Assembly (NCBI RefSeq): GCF_001443045.1
Contig: NZ_LKPJ01000017.1
Location: 113,491 to 177,490 of the forward strand
From: Burkholderia ambifaria
GTDB lineage: Bacteria; Pseudomonadota; Gammaproteobacteria; Burkholderiales; Burkholderiaceae
DNA: 64,000 nt
Reading direction: 5' to 3'
Part shown: positions 15,794 through 24,561 of the stretch, in pieces
Numbering within the stretch: the stretch's first letter is position 1
Layout of the letters: the number at the start of each line of letters is the position of its first letter
Program-made: the position numbers and the translations under genes
Notes under the pieces: generated by a model
What the model was told of the DNA's origin: nothing
What the model saw: the letters and a program-made list of their open reading frames with translations, nothing else
The model's database searches: none

Positions 15794-17278
15794 TCAGGCG
15801 CGCGCGGTCGACACGACGCTGTAGATCTGCGATTCGTCGTCCTCGCGCAGCTGGCGCACCAACTGGTGCGCCTCGCGGCGCGACGCGACGGCCGGCGGCG
15901 AGCCCTTGAGCGGCTGGCACGCGGTTTCGGCGAGCGCGACGACCGACACGATGCCGATCACGGCGGCACCCATCATGTAGTACGCGGGCATCATCAGGTT
16001 GTGGGTCACATCGACGAGCCACGCGGTCATCAGCGGCGTCGTGCCACCGAACAGCGATACCGACACGTTGAAGCCGATCGCGAGCGCGCCGTAGCGGATC
16101 TCGGTCGGGAACAGCGCCGGCAGCGCGGACGGCATCACGCCGGTGAAGCACGACAGCAGCACGCCGAGGATCAGCAGGCCGCTGAACACCGACGCGGTGC
16201 TGCCCGCATGGACCAGCATCATCGACGGGATTGACAGCACCAGCAGGCCGACGCAGCCGACCAGCATCACGGGCTTGCGGCCGATCTTGTCCGACAGGCG
16301 GCCGGCGGCGAGCGTCAGCGGCATCATCAGCACCATCACGATCAGCACCAGCACGAGGCTGTGCGATTCGTCGAAGTGCAGCGTCGACGACATGAAGCTC
16401 GGCAGGTACGACAGCACCATGTAGTCGGTCACGTTGAAGATCAGCACGAGGCCGACGCAGAGCAGCAGCGCGCGCCAGTTGCGCAGCAGCGTCTCGCGAA
16501 AGCGTGCCTTCGGCACGGCCTTGTCCTGCGCTTCGCGCTCTTCGGCCTGGCGCTTGAACGCCGGCGTTTCCTCGAGCTTCATCCGGATGTACAGACCGAT
16601 CAGACCGAGCGGGCCCGCGATCAGGAACGGCACGCGCCAGCCCCACGACAGCAGCGCTTCCTGCGACAGCGACGCGGTGAGCAGCGCGACGACGCCGGCG
16701 CCCATCACATAGCCGATCAACGTGCCGAACTCGAGGAAGCTGCCCATGAAGCCGCGGCGCTTGTCGGTCGAGAACTCGGCGATGAAGGTGGCGGCGCCGC
16801 CGTATTCGCCACCGGTCGAGAAGCCCTGCACGAGGCGGGCGACGAGCAGCAGCACGGGCGCCATGATGCCGATCGATGCGTAGCTGGGGATCAGGCCGAT
16901 CGCGAAGGTGCCGGCGGCCATCATGATCATCGTGGCGGCGAGCACGCGCTGGCGGCCGATGCGGTCGCCGAGCGGGCCGAACACCATGCCGCCGAGCGGG
17001 CGTACGAGGAAGGCGGCCGCGAACGTGCCGAAGGTCGCGAGCAGCTGCGCGGACGGGTTGCTCGACGGGAAGAACACCTTGCCGAGCGTGACGGCGATAT
17101 AGCTGTAGACGCCGAAGTCGAACCATTCCATCGCATTGCCGATGGCCATTGCGCTGACGGCGCGCTTGAGCAGGCTCTGGTCGACGACGGTAATGTCGTC
17201 CGCGGCGAGCGGGGCCTCGCCGGAAGACGTGGAGGAAGAGGCAGCGGTCGGGCTGACGTGTGTTGCGGTCAAGGTCAT
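15794..17278 (-). CDS. ProP-like MFS metabolite:H+ symporter
   Basis: A 494-residue, 12-helix transporter of the metabolite:H+ symporter family (proline/betaine/dicarboxylate type). Signatures are NAMEWFDFGVYSYIA in helix 1, the loop 2-3 motif GPLGDRIGRQRVL and GFSTGGEYGGAATFIAEF. A charged C-terminal tail (REAHQLVRQLREDDE) recalls the shortened coiled-coil end of some ProP proteins, so osmoprotectant uptake is plausible but not shown. AAGGAG 6 nt before ATG 17278 fixes the start; the frame extends to 17320. Long free upstream region of 540 bp. Confidence 0.82.
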   Translation of the reverse strand: MTLTATHVSPTAASSSTSSGEAPLAADDITVVDQSLLKRAVSAMAIGNAMEWFDFGVYSYIAVTLGKVFFPSSNPSAQLLATFGTFAAAFLVRPLGGMVFGPLGDRIGRQRVLAATMIMMAAGTFAIGLIPSYASIGIMAPVLLLVARLVQGFSTGGEYGGAATFIAEFSTDKRRGFMGSFLEFGTLIGYVMGAGVVALLTASLSQEALLSWGWRVPFLIAGPLGLIGLYIRMKLEETPAFKRQAEEREAQDKAVPKARFRETLLRNWRALLLCVGLVLIFNVTDYMVLSYLPSFMSSTLHFDESHSLVLVLIVMVLMMPLTLAAGRLSDKIGRKPVMLVGCVGLLVLSIPSMMLVHAGSTASVFSGLLILGVLLSCFTGVMPSALPALFPTEIRYGALAIGFNVSVSLFGGTTPLMTAWLVDVTHNLMMPAYYMMGAAVIGIVSVVALAETACQPLKGSPPAVASRREAHQLVRQLREDDESQIYSVVSTARA

Positions 17279-17818
17279 GCACTCCTTTGACTGCGCCGGA
17301 ACGGGCGGGCCGTCCGACACGGTTTGCCGGCGAGCGCGATGTCGTGTGCTGCGCGTCGGGGCAAGCCTTTAAGCACTTACTGCACACGGGGCGGTAAGAG
17401 GCTGCAAGGGACTGCTTCGACGCGGGCCCGAAGGGCCGTCGCGACGGTGCGCTCATGAAGAATGGGCCGCGTGATGCGAGCGGCAGATGCCGGTGCGGAC
17501 GGGGTCCGGCGTTCCGGCAAGCGCCCCGAAAGGGGCAACGAAACGAGAAAAGCGGGCCTGTCGGGCGGGCTTTCCTGTGGATGCAATTTCGGTCGAAGCA
17601 CCGGCCCGCAACGCGCGGACGGACTTCTTTCGAAATCGAATAGACAGAGATTGAACGTTGAAACAGGCGACATGATAGCACGATGACAGACGATCGTGCA
17701 AATTGCCCGGAATCCCCCGTCTGGCGGCGGTTTCGGCGGAGCCGGCTCCGGTATGATCGGCGGCGCGCGACGGCATCGCGCGGCCCGCCGGGCGACGGGC
17801 GAATCCACGAGGAACCGG
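17279..17818. other. 540-bp divergent intergenic region
   Basis: Lies between the proP-like gene (-) and the YnfA gene (+). No coding signal. TATGAT (17752-17757) is a possible -10 for the YnfA gene. The part from 17600 to 17700 is less GC-rich than its surroundings and may hold the transporter's control sites, but no consensus was recognised. Confidence 0.4.
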
Positions 17819-18151
17819 ATGACCGAACTGATGAAGATCGCGGCGCTGTTCGCCGTCACCGCGCTGGCCGAAATCGTTGGCTGCTACCTGCCGTGGCTCG
17901 TGCTGAAGGGCGGGCGGCCCGCATGGCTGCTGGTGCCGGCCGCGCTGTCGCTCGCGCTGTTCGCGTGGCTGCTCACGCTGCACCCGAGCGCGGCGGGGCG
18001 CACGTACGCGGCGTACGGCGGCGTGTATATCGCGGTGGCGCTGATCTGGCTGCGGATCGTCGACGGGATCGCGCTCACCCGCTGGGATGTGATGGGCGCA
18101 GTACTCGCGCTAGGCGGGATGGCCGTCATCGCGCTGCAGCCGCGCGCGTGA
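17819..18151 (+). CDS. YnfA/UPF0060 family membrane protein
   Basis: A 110-residue protein with four predicted transmembrane helices. YnfA hallmarks are ALAEIVGCYLPWLVLK at residues 17-32, RTYAAYGGVYIAVALIWL, and GIALTRWDVMGAVLALGGM before the end. The family is structurally related to small multidrug resistance pumps; a transport role is inferred. GAGGAA precedes ATG 17819. It converges with dnaQ. Confidence 0.9.
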   Translation: MTELMKIAALFAVTALAEIVGCYLPWLVLKGGRPAWLLVPAALSLALFAWLLTLHPSAAGRTYAAYGGVYIAVALIWLRIVDGIALTRWDVMGAVLALGGMAVIALQPRA

Positions 18152-18188
18152 GCGCGGGCTGCAGCGCGGCTGGCGTGTGCGGCCCGCG

Positions 18189-18923
18189 TCAGGCGGCTTC
18201 GGCGGTGTCGACGTCGGCGGACTTGCGCCACACGCAGGTGCCCTTGACCGACTTGTCGAGCTCGTCGAGCTGGGTCTGGTGGGCGGCGAGCTCGTCGTCG
18301 CTCGCCGCGAGAACCGGCAGGTCGAGCGACGCGAGCGATACGCGCTGGCCGTTCGCCGCGCCGCCGTCTGCACCTGCGTCGTCGAGCATGTCGATCACGA
18401 GGCTGTCCTGGCCGCGCGTCATCGCGAGATAGACCTCGGCGAGCAGCTCCGAGTCGAGCAGTGCGCCGTGCAGCGTACGGTGCGCGTTGCTGATGCCGAA
18501 CCGGTCGCACAACGCGTCGAGCGAGTTGCGCTTGCCCGGGAACATCTGCTTGGCTTGCACGAGCGTGTCGATCACGCCGCCGCAATGCTCGGTGAACGGC
18601 GGCAGGTCGAGCCGCGCGAACTCGGCGTCGAGGAACCCGAGGTCGAACGGCGCGTTGTGGATGATCAGCTCGGCGTCCTTCACGAAGTCGCGGATCTGGT
18701 CGACGACTTCCGCGAACTTCGGCTTGTCGCTCAGGAATTCGGTCGTGAGGCCGTGCACGGCCAGTGCGCCCGGATCGCTGTCGCGTTCGGGGTTCACGTA
18801 GATGTGCAGGTTGTTGCCGGTGAGCCGCCGGTTCAGCAGCTCGACGCAGCCGATTTCGATCAGGCGGTCGCCCGTGCGAGGGTTGAGGCCGGTGGTTTCG
18901 GTATCGAGAATGATCTGGCGCAT
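18189..18923 (-). CDS. dnaQ: DNA polymerase III epsilon subunit (3'-5' proofreading exonuclease)
   Basis: A 244-residue DEDDh exonuclease. ExoI DTETTG with Asp7 and Glu9, ExoII HNAPFDLGFLDAEF, and ExoIII HGALLDSELLAEVY with the catalytic His and Asp are all present; the C-terminal tail from about 185 would bind the polymerase alpha subunit. ATG 18923 gives the canonical MRQIILDTETTG start; the frame extends into the 39-bp gap and rnhA. Adjacent to rnhA in the same orientation, unlike E. coli where the two are divergent. Confidence 0.95.
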   Translation of the reverse strand: MRQIILDTETTGLNPRTGDRLIEIGCVELLNRRLTGNNLHIYVNPERDSDPGALAVHGLTTEFLSDKPKFAEVVDQIRDFVKDAELIIHNAPFDLGFLDAEFARLDLPPFTEHCGGVIDTLVQAKQMFPGKRNSLDALCDRFGISNAHRTLHGALLDSELLAEVYLAMTRGQDSLVIDMLDDAGADGGAANGQRVSLASLDLPVLAASDDELAAHQTQLDELDKSVKGTCVWRKSADVDTAEAA

Positions 18924-18961
18924 GTCGGATAAATCGGGAAAGACAGTGGGGCGGCCTGCGT

Positions 18962-19405
18962 TCAGGCCACGAGCGATTCGACGCCGCGATTCGCGAGCGC
19001 GTCCGCGCGTTCGTTTTCGGGATGGCCCGCGTGACCCTTCACCCAGCGCCACTCGACCTCGTGCTGCGCGACGAGCGCGTCGAGCCGCTTCCACAGGTCG
19101 GCGTTCTTCACCGGGGTCTTCGCCGCGGTGACCCAGCCTTTCTTCTTCCAGCCGTGGATCCACTCGCTGATGCCTTTCTGCACGTACTGCGAATCGGTAT
19201 GGACGATCACGCGGCACGGCCGTTTCAGCGCCTCGAGCGCGGCGATCACGCCCATCAGTTCCATGCGGTTGTTGGTCGTGTTGGGTTCGCCGCCGAACAG
19301 CTCCTTTTCGCGGTCGCCGTAGCGCAGCAGTGCGCCCCAGCCGCCGGGGCCGGGGTTGCCCTTGCAGGCGCCGTCGGTATAGATGTCGATGGTGTCGGTG
19401 GTCAT
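18962..19405 (-). CDS. rnhA: ribonuclease HI
   Basis: A 147-residue RNase HI that removes RNA from RNA:DNA hybrids. The metal-binding residues are visible as Asp11 (YTDGACKGNPGPGG), Glu49 (NRMEL), Asp71 (HTDSQYV) and Asp135 (NERADALA), with the basic handle EWIHGWKKKGW. The start codon overlaps the stop of the methyltransferase gene by 4 nt (ATGA), so the two are co-translated. dnaQ follows after 38 bp. Confidence 0.96.
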   Translation of the reverse strand: MTTDTIDIYTDGACKGNPGPGGWGALLRYGDREKELFGGEPNTTNNRMELMGVIAALEALKRPCRVIVHTDSQYVQKGISEWIHGWKKKGWVTAAKTPVKNADLWKRLDALVAQHEVEWRWVKGHAGHPENERADALANRGVESLVA

Positions 19406-20214
19406 GAGTGCTCTTGATGGGTGGTTGGGGTGGCCGCCGGCGTCAGGCCCGGCGCGAGCACGGGCTTCTTCATCTTGATCGGGCCGACGAGGCGCATGCC
19501 GCGCACGCGCTTGACGGCCGTGACCATGTAGACGGCGCCGAAGATCGGCCACCAGCGGTCGCCGGCGGCTTCCATGAAGCCGTAGCGGGCAAGCCATTTG
19601 TCGGTGACGAGCGGCGGCCGGTAGCAGCCGAAGCGGCCGCGCTCGAGATCGAAGCCGAGCAGCTTGATCCAGTCCTTGAGCCGGATGAACGCGATCTGGT
19701 CGCGCGTGGCCGGCACGAACGGGCGGTTCGCCATGCGCCCGAACGATTGCCGCATGCCCCACAGGCTCAGCGAATTGAAGCCGGTGATCACGAGCTGGCC
19801 TTCCGGCATCAGCACGCGTTCGGCCTCGCGCAGCAGGCGGTGAGGGTCGGACGTGAATTCCAGCGTATGCGGCATCACGATCAGGTCGACGCTCTGCGAC
19901 TCGAACGGCAGGTCGAGCAGGTCGCACCAGGTCGTGCTGCGATCGGCCGGCGCATGTTCGGGCGCGCGCGCCTCGCGCGCCCACGGAAACTGGTAGGGCG
20001 CACTGGCGCCGCTCGCCGGATCGAGCACGAGGCCGCGATACGGCATGCGGTTCTCGCGCAGCGCATCGAGCTGCGGCAGGCCGAGCTGGAGCGCGTGAAA
20101 CCCGAAGACGTCGGACACGATCCGGTCGAGCTGCGCCTGCTCCCAGTCCAGCACGTAGCGGCCGGGCGGCGAGTCGGTCCAGGCGGGCCAGTCTATAATT
20201 TGACGATCGGACAT
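19402..20214 (-). CDS. class I SAM methyltransferase, YafS-like
   Basis: A 270-residue putative methyltransferase (Methyltransf_11 fold). Motif I is weak (VLDPASGAS near residue 63), followed by DLLDLPFESQSVDLIVMPHTLEF and LLREAERVLMPEGQLVITGFN, the usual motif II-III region; the tail is Pro/Lys-rich. In E. coli the same neighbours (gloB, yafS, rnhA, dnaQ) occur, which supports a YafS assignment; the substrate is unknown. ATG 20214 lies only 18 bp from the divergent gloB start. Confidence 0.85.
   Translation of the reverse strand: MSDRQIIDWPAWTDSPPGRYVLDWEQAQLDRIVSDVFGFHALQLGLPQLDALRENRMPYRGLVLDPASGASAPYQFPWAREARAPEHAPADRSTTWCDLLDLPFESQSVDLIVMPHTLEFTSDPHRLLREAERVLMPEGQLVITGFNSLSLWGMRQSFGRMANRPFVPATRDQIAFIRLKDWIKLLGFDLERGRFGCYRPPLVTDKWLARYGFMEAAGDRWWPIFGAVYMVTAVKRVRGMRLVGPIKMKKPVLAPGLTPAATPTTHQEHS
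20194..20199 (+). promoter_or_regulatory. -10 element for gloB inside the divergent gene
   Basis: A perfect TATAAT lies 33 bp before the gloB ATG but inside codons 6-7 of the methyltransferase gene on the other strand. No convincing -35 was seen. Confidence 0.5.
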
Positions 20215-20232
20215 AACGATGATTGCGCGCCC

Positions 20233-21054
20233 ATGAACGAGCTGGAATACGTGCCGGTGCCGGCATTCGAAGACAACTATATCTGGCTCGTCTCGGACGG
20301 CCGCGATGCGATCGCCGTCGATCCGGGTGAAGCCGCGCCGGTACGCCGTGTTCTTGCCGAACGCGGCTGGCGGTTGACTGCTATTTTACTCACGCACCAT
20401 CACGCCGACCATGTCGGCGGTGTTGCCGCACTGCGCGATAGCCAACCGGACGATGTGCCGCTCGTCGTGTGCGGCCCGGCGGCCGAGGCGATCGGCGTGG
20501 TCACGCGGCCGCTCGCAGGCGGCGATCGCGTGACGCTCGATGCGCCGGCGCTCGCGTTCGACGTGCTCGACGTGCCCGGCCATACGCGCGGCCACATCGC
20601 GTATTTCCAGACGGCCGGTCAAGGCACGGGCGGGCAGGGCGCCGTCGCCCCGCACGTGTTCTGCGGCGACACGCTGTTCTCGTGCGGCTGCGGCCGCCTG
20701 TTCGAAGGCACGCCCGCGCAGATGCTCGCGTCGCTCGACGCGCTCGCGGCGCTGCCGGGCGACACGCGCGTGCATTGCGCACACGAATACACGCTGTCGA
20801 ACATCCGCTTCGCGCTCGCGTGCGAGCCGGGCAATGCGGCGCTCGCCGCCTGGCGCGACGACGCGCAGGCGCTGCGCGCGCGCGGCGTGCCGACGCTGCC
20901 CACTACGATCGCGCACGAACGTGCCGTCAACCCGTTCATGCGATCGGACAGCGCGGCGATCCATGCCACGCTCGAGGCCGAGCTGCACGAAACGGTGTCG
21001 GATCGCCTGGCGGCGTTCACGCTGATGCGGGAGTGGAAAAATCGTTTCCGGTGA
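20233..21054 (+). CDS. gloB: hydroxyacylglutathione hydrolase (glyoxalase II)
   Basis: A 273-residue metallo-beta-lactamase-fold enzyme that hydrolyses S-D-lactoylglutathione in methylglyoxal detoxification. The metal site THHHADHVGG is at about residues 54-63, DVPGHTRGHI near 117, FCGDTLFSCGCGRLFEG carries the bridging Asp, and CAHEYTLSN the last His. The C-terminal glutathione-binding region has NPFMR. Start 20233 is set by the family N-terminus MNELEYVPVPAFEDNYIWL; there is no clear Shine-Dalgarno. Confidence 0.95.
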   Translation: MNELEYVPVPAFEDNYIWLVSDGRDAIAVDPGEAAPVRRVLAERGWRLTAILLTHHHADHVGGVAALRDSQPDDVPLVVCGPAAEAIGVVTRPLAGGDRVTLDAPALAFDVLDVPGHTRGHIAYFQTAGQGTGGQGAVAPHVFCGDTLFSCGCGRLFEGTPAQMLASLDALAALPGDTRVHCAHEYTLSNIRFALACEPGNAALAAWRDDAQALRARGVPTLPTTIAHERAVNPFMRSDSAAIHATLEAELHETVSDRLAAFTLMREWKNRFR

Positions 21055-21139
21055 CGCTTTCCGGAGGACTCCAAACCTCAGGTGGCGTCTGTAAAAATTG
21101 CTGCAAATGTAGGATTTCGCTGAGTTTTCGGTGTTTTTA

Positions 21140-21168
21140 TTGACGTGAAGCACGCACTTCCGTAGTAT
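21140..21168 (+). promoter_or_regulatory. sigma-70 promoter of mltD
   Basis: TTGACG (21140-21145), 17-bp spacer, TAGTAT (21163-21168). It lies in an AT-richer stretch and would start transcription near 21175, about 30 nt before the ATG. Confidence 0.75.
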
Positions 21169-21205
21169 CGCCTGCAATTTCCAGCCGTCGGAAGCCGAGA
21201 TTTTC

Positions 21206-22792
21206 ATGCGACTTATATTGAGCGCGCTGATGGTCCTGCTACTCGCCGCTTGTGCGAGTCAGGGCCCTGTCGCCAACACCGCCGCCGATTCGCAGGCGAC
21301 GTCCAACTACCTCCGCAAATCAGCCACCGCCAAAGAAACTGTCGACGTCGACAAGCAATCCGTCGGCGACCTGACCAGCGCAGACTCCGATCTGTGGGGG
21401 CGCATTCGCCGCGGCTTCCAGATGCCCGACCTGCAGAGCGACCTCGTCGACATGCAGACGACGTGGTACACGCAACGCCCCGATTACGTGCAGCGCATGA
21501 CCGAGCGCTCGCAGAAGTACCTGTATCACATCGTCGAGGAACTCGAAGCGCGCCACATGCCGACCGAGCTCGCGCTGCTGCCGTTCATCGAATCCGCGTA
21601 CAACCCGCAGGCACTGTCGGTCGCGAAGGCGGCCGGCATGTGGCAGTTCATGCCCGGCACGGGCCGCACGTACAACCTGAAGCGCAACATGTGGCAGGAC
21701 GAGCGCCGCGACGTGCTCGCGTCGACGAGCGCCGCACTCGACTACCTGTCGCGCCTGCATGACATGTTCGGCGACTGGTATCTGGCGCTGGCCGCCTACA
21801 ACTGGGGCGAGGGCAACGTGCAGCGCGCGATCGCGCGCAACCAGGCAGCGGGCCTGCCGACCGACTACCAGAACCTGCGGATGCCGAACGAGACGCGCAA
21901 CTACGTGCCGAAGCTGCAGGCGGTGAAGAACATCATCGCGAATCCGCAGCAGTTCGGCCTGACGCTGCCGGACATCCCGAACCACCCGTATTTCGTGACG
22001 GTCACGACGTCGCGCGACATCGACGTGGCGGTGGCCGCGAAGCTCGCGAACCTGTCGCTCGACGAGTTCCGCTCGCTGAATCCGTCGTTCTCGAAACCGG
22101 TGATCCTGGGCGCGACCGAGCCGCAGATCCTGCTGCCGTTCGACAACGCGGCGGCGTTCGAGAAGAACCTGAAGGCGTACAACGGCCAGCTGTCGTCGTG
22201 GACCACCTACACGGTCAGCGAGCGCACGCGCCCGGCCGCGATTGCCGAGAAGATCGGTGTCGACGCAGATACGCTGATGTCGGTCAACAAGATTCCGGCC
22301 GGCATGCGCCTGAAGCCCGGTTCGACGATCGTCGTGCCGCGCGGCGATGACGACGACGAGGACATCAGCGCCGACGTCGCGGAAAACGGCGTGCTCGCGA
22401 TGGAGCCCGACGTGCCCGATACGCGCAAGATGCTGATCCGCGTGCGCCGAAAGCAGTCGATGGCCGCACTCGCTGGCCGCTACGGCGTGTCGGTCGGCCA
22501 GCTGAAGGCATGGAACCGCACGCACCGCGATCTCGTGATGCCGGGCCAGGCGCTCGTGCTGCACGTGCCGGTCGGCCGTGCGGTGCCGGCCGAGCCGGGT
22601 CCGGAGCGGATCGCGACGTCGACGGGCAGCGCGCATATCGAGCGCGCGAGCCTGTCCGTCGGCGGCAAGTCGCGCGGTGCGAAGCAGGGTGCCGCGAAGC
22701 CGGCGGCTCGCACGGCGAAGGCTGCTCCCGCGAAGGCGGCGCCGGCCAAGGCTGCGCCGAAGGCCGCTGCACACAAGGGCAAGAAGAAGTAA
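21206..22792 (+). CDS. mltD: membrane-bound lytic transglycosylase D
   Basis: A 528-residue outer-membrane lipoprotein that cleaves peptidoglycan glycan strands. The lipobox LLAAC places the lipid on Cys16. The SLT domain (about 105-230) has catalytic Glu129 in LLPFIESAYNP, then GMWQFMPGTGR and LALAAYNWGEGNV. Two LysM-like repeats follow (about 332-383 and 411-460). The last 50 residues are an Ala/Lys/Pro-rich low-complexity tail with repeated AAPAK units. Family length otherwise normal. Confidence 0.94.
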   Translation: MRLILSALMVLLLAACASQGPVANTAADSQATSNYLRKSATAKETVDVDKQSVGDLTSADSDLWGRIRRGFQMPDLQSDLVDMQTTWYTQRPDYVQRMTERSQKYLYHIVEELEARHMPTELALLPFIESAYNPQALSVAKAAGMWQFMPGTGRTYNLKRNMWQDERRDVLASTSAALDYLSRLHDMFGDWYLALAAYNWGEGNVQRAIARNQAAGLPTDYQNLRMPNETRNYVPKLQAVKNIIANPQQFGLTLPDIPNHPYFVTVTTSRDIDVAVAAKLANLSLDEFRSLNPSFSKPVILGATEPQILLPFDNAAAFEKNLKAYNGQLSSWTTYTVSERTRPAAIAEKIGVDADTLMSVNKIPAGMRLKPGSTIVVPRGDDDDEDISADVAENGVLAMEPDVPDTRKMLIRVRRKQSMAALAGRYGVSVGQLKAWNRTHRDLVMPGQALVLHVPVGRAVPAEPGPERIATSTGSAHIERASLSVGGKSRGAKQGAAKPAARTAKAAPAKAAPAKAAPKAAAHKGKKK

Positions 22793-22865
22793 CGCGCGAT
22801 CGTGATCGCAGCGCGACGGCCCGGCCGGGCCGCGCGACTGCGCTATCATCCGACGAACGCGCAGC

Positions 22866-22898
22866 AACGCCGTCACCGAGGTGACGGCGTTTTCGTTT
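22866..22898 (+). terminator. intrinsic terminator of mltD
   Basis: AACGCCGTCACC-GAG-GTGACGGCGTT followed by TTCGTTT. The stem is 11-12 bp, about 75 bp after the mltD stop. Confidence 0.8.
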
Positions 22899-22966
22899 GT
22901 GCGCGGCAGCGGGGCCGCTGCTGCGCGGGCCGTGGAATCACGAGCCCGGAACAACAAGGAGAGGCG

Positions 22967-24199
22967 ATGTCGTCGGTGCAGGTGAGGGTGCTCGCGCTGT
23001 TTGCGATCGGGTATTTCGTGTCGTATGTGTTCCGCGGCGTCAATCTCGGCTTCGCGCCGTTCGTCACGCACGAGCTCGGGCTGTCGGCCGCCGATCTCGG
23101 GCTGCTCACCAGTCTCTATTTCCTCGGCTTCGCGGGCGCACAGATTCCGGCTGGCGTGCTGCTCGACCATTTCGGCCCGCGCCGCGTGGCGGCCGGCATG
23201 CTGCTGTTCGCGGCGGCCGGTGCCGCGGTGTTCGGCGTCGCGCACGACCTCGGCACGATGATGGCGGGTCGGCTCCTGATCGGCGTCGGCGTGTCGGTGT
23301 GCCTCGGTGCGGCGTTCAAGGCGCTCGCGCAGCATTTTCCGGTCGGCCGGCTGCCGCTCGTCAACGGTCTCGTGATGGCCGTCGGCGGTCTCGGCGGCGT
23401 CGCGGTCGGCTCGCCGCTGACCTGGCTGCTCGGCGTGACGAGCTGGCGCGCTGTCTGCGGCGGTCTCGCGGTGCTGACGATCGTCGTCGCGGCCGCGATC
23501 GGCTTCGGTGCGCCGGAAGCCGAGCGGCCGCGCCACCAGGGTGGGCTCGTCAGCCAGTTCAAGGGCACCTGGCACATCCTGGGCAGCCGCGCGTTCTGGA
23601 AGATCTCGTCGTTCTCGATCGTCACGCAGGGCGTGTTTTACGCGATGCAGTCGCTGTGGGTCGGGCCGTACCTGCGCGATGTCGCGGGGTTCGATGCGCA
23701 GCACGCCGCACGGCTCGTGTCGGTGCTCGGCTTCGCGATGATGGCCGGCTGCGTCGGCTTCGGCGCGGCGGCGCGCGTGCTCGAGCGGCGCGGGGTGTCC
23801 GTCCACGCATTTTGCGGCATCGGCATGGTGCTGTTCGTCGCCACGCAAGCCGCGATCGTCGCGCGCGTGCCGCTGCTGCCGGCCGTGCTGTGGGCCGCCT
23901 ACGGGATGTTCGGCGGCGTCGGGATCCTGACCTACGCGGTGCTGGCCGGTCACTTCCCGGCCCATCTGATCGGCCGCGCGAACACGACGCTCACGCTCGT
24001 GATCTTCGTGCTGATCTTCGCGTTCCAGATCGGCATCGGCGCGATGCTGTCGCACTGGCCGGCCGTCGACGGCCATTACCCGGCGGCCGCGCACATTACC
24101 GCGTGGAGCGTGCTCCTCGCGCTGCAGCTCGCGAGCGCGGTCTGGTCCGTGTGGCCCGCGCGCGGCGCTGGCAAGCAGGTTGATCCGGCGGTACGCTGA
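22967..24199 (+). CDS. major facilitator superfamily transporter
   Basis: A 410-residue, 12-helix MFS permease. The loop 2-3 motif is LLDHFGPRRVAAG (residues about 65-77), with a G-rich helix 4-5 region (LLIGVGVSVCLGAAFKAL) and a central cytoplasmic loop near 190. It resembles the sugar-phosphate/cyanate-type MFS groups only loosely and the substrate is unknown. AAGGAGAGGCG precedes ATG 22967; the frame is open to 22802. No co-transcribed partner: mltD ends in a terminator upstream and carA has its own promoter downstream. Confidence 0.82.
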   Translation: MSSVQVRVLALFAIGYFVSYVFRGVNLGFAPFVTHELGLSAADLGLLTSLYFLGFAGAQIPAGVLLDHFGPRRVAAGMLLFAAAGAAVFGVAHDLGTMMAGRLLIGVGVSVCLGAAFKALAQHFPVGRLPLVNGLVMAVGGLGGVAVGSPLTWLLGVTSWRAVCGGLAVLTIVVAAAIGFGAPEAERPRHQGGLVSQFKGTWHILGSRAFWKISSFSIVTQGVFYAMQSLWVGPYLRDVAGFDAQHAARLVSVLGFAMMAGCVGFGAAARVLERRGVSVHAFCGIGMVLFVATQAAIVARVPLLPAVLWAAYGMFGGVGILTYAVLAGHFPAHLIGRANTTLTLVIFVLIFAFQIGIGAMLSHWPAVDGHYPAAAHITAWSVLLALQLASAVWSVWPARGAGKQVDPAVR

Positions 24200-24299
24200 C
24201 AGGTAGGGCGGCTGCGGAAACGGGGCCGCAGCAGCGCTTGCCGCGCGCGGCTGTCGCGGCGGCATGTGTGCCGCACACACGATCGGACGGCCATATCGA

Positions 24300-24329
24300 T
24301 TGAAAATATGGTCATTTTCGGGCTATAAT
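24300..24329 (+). promoter_or_regulatory. sigma-70 promoter of the carA-leuE-carB operon
   Basis: TTGAAA (24300-24305), 18-bp spacer, TATAAT (24324-24329), in the most AT-rich stretch of the neighbourhood. Transcription would begin near 24336, giving a leader of about 225 nt. Confidence 0.75.
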
Positions 24330-24561
24330 TTGAAAGTTTGTGCTGATCAACCTCGCACCCTAGCGCCTACCTCACTCATCCCGTTCATCCGCCGCACGCC
24401 GCCTGTCGGGCGATGCCGCGAAGCCTCGTGCGCCACGCGCCGGGTTCGCGTCTCGACAACGCAGGTCGCGTCCAGCTAGCGACTCCGCGCGCCTACGCAG
24501 CGCGGCGCTCGCGCGGCAGGGTAAACAGGTCGGCAGCAGGGTGTTCCCCAAGGAGCCTCCC
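24330..24561 (+). other. long untranslated leader of carA
   Basis: About 225 nt between the predicted start of transcription and the GTG of carA. No known riboswitch or PyrR-type antiterminator was recognised. The part around 24485-24515 can form short GC hairpins. AAGGAG (24550-24555) is the ribosome binding site. Confidence 0.4.

Noticed and set aside
21320..24280. A 986-codon minus-strand frame opposite mltD and the MFS gene
   Set aside because: Shadow of GC-rich third positions; no domain, and it crosses a terminator and promoter of the plus strand.
24330..24561. Riboswitch or PyrR-type attenuator before carA
   Set aside because: No known motif or terminator/antiterminator pair could be drawn; left as an unexplained leader.
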